Shown: piece after piece, positions 61,290-61,476 of the stretch
How positions within the stretch are numbered: position 1 is the stretch's first letter
Layout of the letters: the number at the start of each line of letters is the position of its first letter
From: Streptomyces sp. AV19
GTDB lineage: Bacteria; Actinomycetota; Actinomycetes; Streptomycetales; Streptomycetaceae
Assembly (NCBI RefSeq): GCF_015999245.1
Contig: NZ_JAEAMR010000007.1
Location: 1,234,237 to 1,295,712, forward strand
Length of the DNA stretch: 61,476 bases
Reading direction: 5' to 3'
Made by a program: the position numbers and the translations under genes
Notes under the pieces: generated by a model
Told to the model about the DNA's origin: nothing
Databases searched by the model: none
Seen by the model: only the letters and a program-made list of their open reading frames with translations

Positions 61290-61476
61290 TTGCCCCCGGC
61301 CCGCCCTTTCACCGTTTCTCCCGGGGCTCCGCCCCTCGGCCCGGCACCGCGCTCCGCGCGGCGGTGCGGGGGCTCTGCTCCCTGCGCCCCCTACCGGGGC
61401 TGCGCGCCCCCTGGACCCCCGGAAGCGCCCTTCGGGCGCTGTCCTCAAACGCCGGACGGGCTGAAGTGCGCGCCCG
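61290..61476. repeat. Dispersed palindromic repeat, copy 6 (cut by the window end)
   Basis: Begins CCCGGCCCGCCCTTTCACCG and runs through GGGGCTCCGCCCC, CGCGCTCCGCGCGG and CCTCAAACGCCGGACGGGCT at ~61443-61462. The right end is outside the window. Confidence 0.7.

Overview
The window is a high-GC actinobacterial chromosome segment, almost certainly Streptomyces. The reasons are the extreme GC content and third-position GC bias, GTG/TTG starts, many lipoproteins, mycothiol and DUF3117 genes, and a gene order matching the Streptomyces core. I count about 53 protein-coding genes, one eroded locus with no readable gene, and no rRNA, tRNA or CRISPR array. Three G/C homopolymer-rich stretches (1-110, 17568-17842, about 53200-53335) look like unresolved assembly. 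Each damages a gene: a phosphatase 5' end, an ABC ATPase 3' end, and the start of the anti-sigma gene.

Layout. (1) 1-7.0 kb: C-terminus of an RsbU-type phosphatase/anti-sigma kinase, a TPM-domain membrane protein, and a four-gene succinate dehydrogenase operon on the minus strand (94-aa protein, membrane anchor, SdhA, SdhB). (2) 7.3-11.8 kb: an orphan family-5 substrate-binding lipoprotein and the translational GTPase typA. (3) 12.3-17.6 kb: an oligopeptide ABC operon (binding lipoprotein, two permeases, two ATPases) whose first ATPase has lost its N-terminal half. (4) 17.9-21.0 kb: an accessory island with two tiny genes divergent from an HTH-TPR regulator, an orphan Phd/YefM antitoxin, an eroded gene and a HigB/HigA-type toxin-antitoxin pair. 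(5) 21.2-28.8 kb: two further oligopeptide importer sets (lipoprotein-permease-permease on plus; permease-lipoprotein-permease on minus), neither with its own ATPases. (6) 29.2-31.4 kb: an S9 prolyl-oligopeptidase gene bracketed by inverted repeats. (7) 31.6-36.3 kb: a small membrane protein, mshB (mycothiol synthesis), a DUF6113-type membrane protein and a giant Gly/Pro-rich protein with a cell-wall domain. (8) 36.4-40.1 kb: an ABC-2 exporter with a DesK/DesR-like two-component pair. (9) 40.2-50.8 kb: transglutaminase-like protein, GNAT enzyme, 7Fe ferredoxin, dapC, two exported proteins, dapE, a LOG-family protein, folP (FolP2 type), a DivIVA-like protein, tag and an enoyl-CoA hydratase. (10) 51.1-61.3 kb: DUF3117, an O-methyltransferase, the sigE / anti-sigma / HtrA / tatB envelope-stress block, a conserved protein, mrp, a DUF1003 protein, an MgtE-N/CBS protein and a lipoprotein.

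How parts work together. Regions 9 and 10 keep, as I recall it, the order of the mycobacterial dapE-LOG-folP2-tag-(O-MTase)-sigE-rseA-htrA-tatB-mrp block. This couples lysine/diaminopimelate synthesis to envelope-stress control. Regions 3, 5 and 6 form a peptide uptake and processing neighbourhood: three peptide-binding lipoproteins, six permeases, one intact ATPase, one ATPase remnant and one oligopeptidase. The permease-lipoprotein-permease order of the third set recalls bldKABC, a developmental peptide importer, but I could not test orthology.

Most unusual features: a dispersed palindromic repeat with conserved CGCCCTTTCACCGTTTC ends at six gene 3' ends; a 162-bp imperfect palindrome whose arm recurs inverted on the far side of the S9 gene; tandem copies of the folP 3' end downstream of folP; a partial 254-bp-offset duplication of the sigma/anti-sigma junction; a frameshift in the HtrA gene; and a toxin frame that reads 181 nt into its antitoxin.
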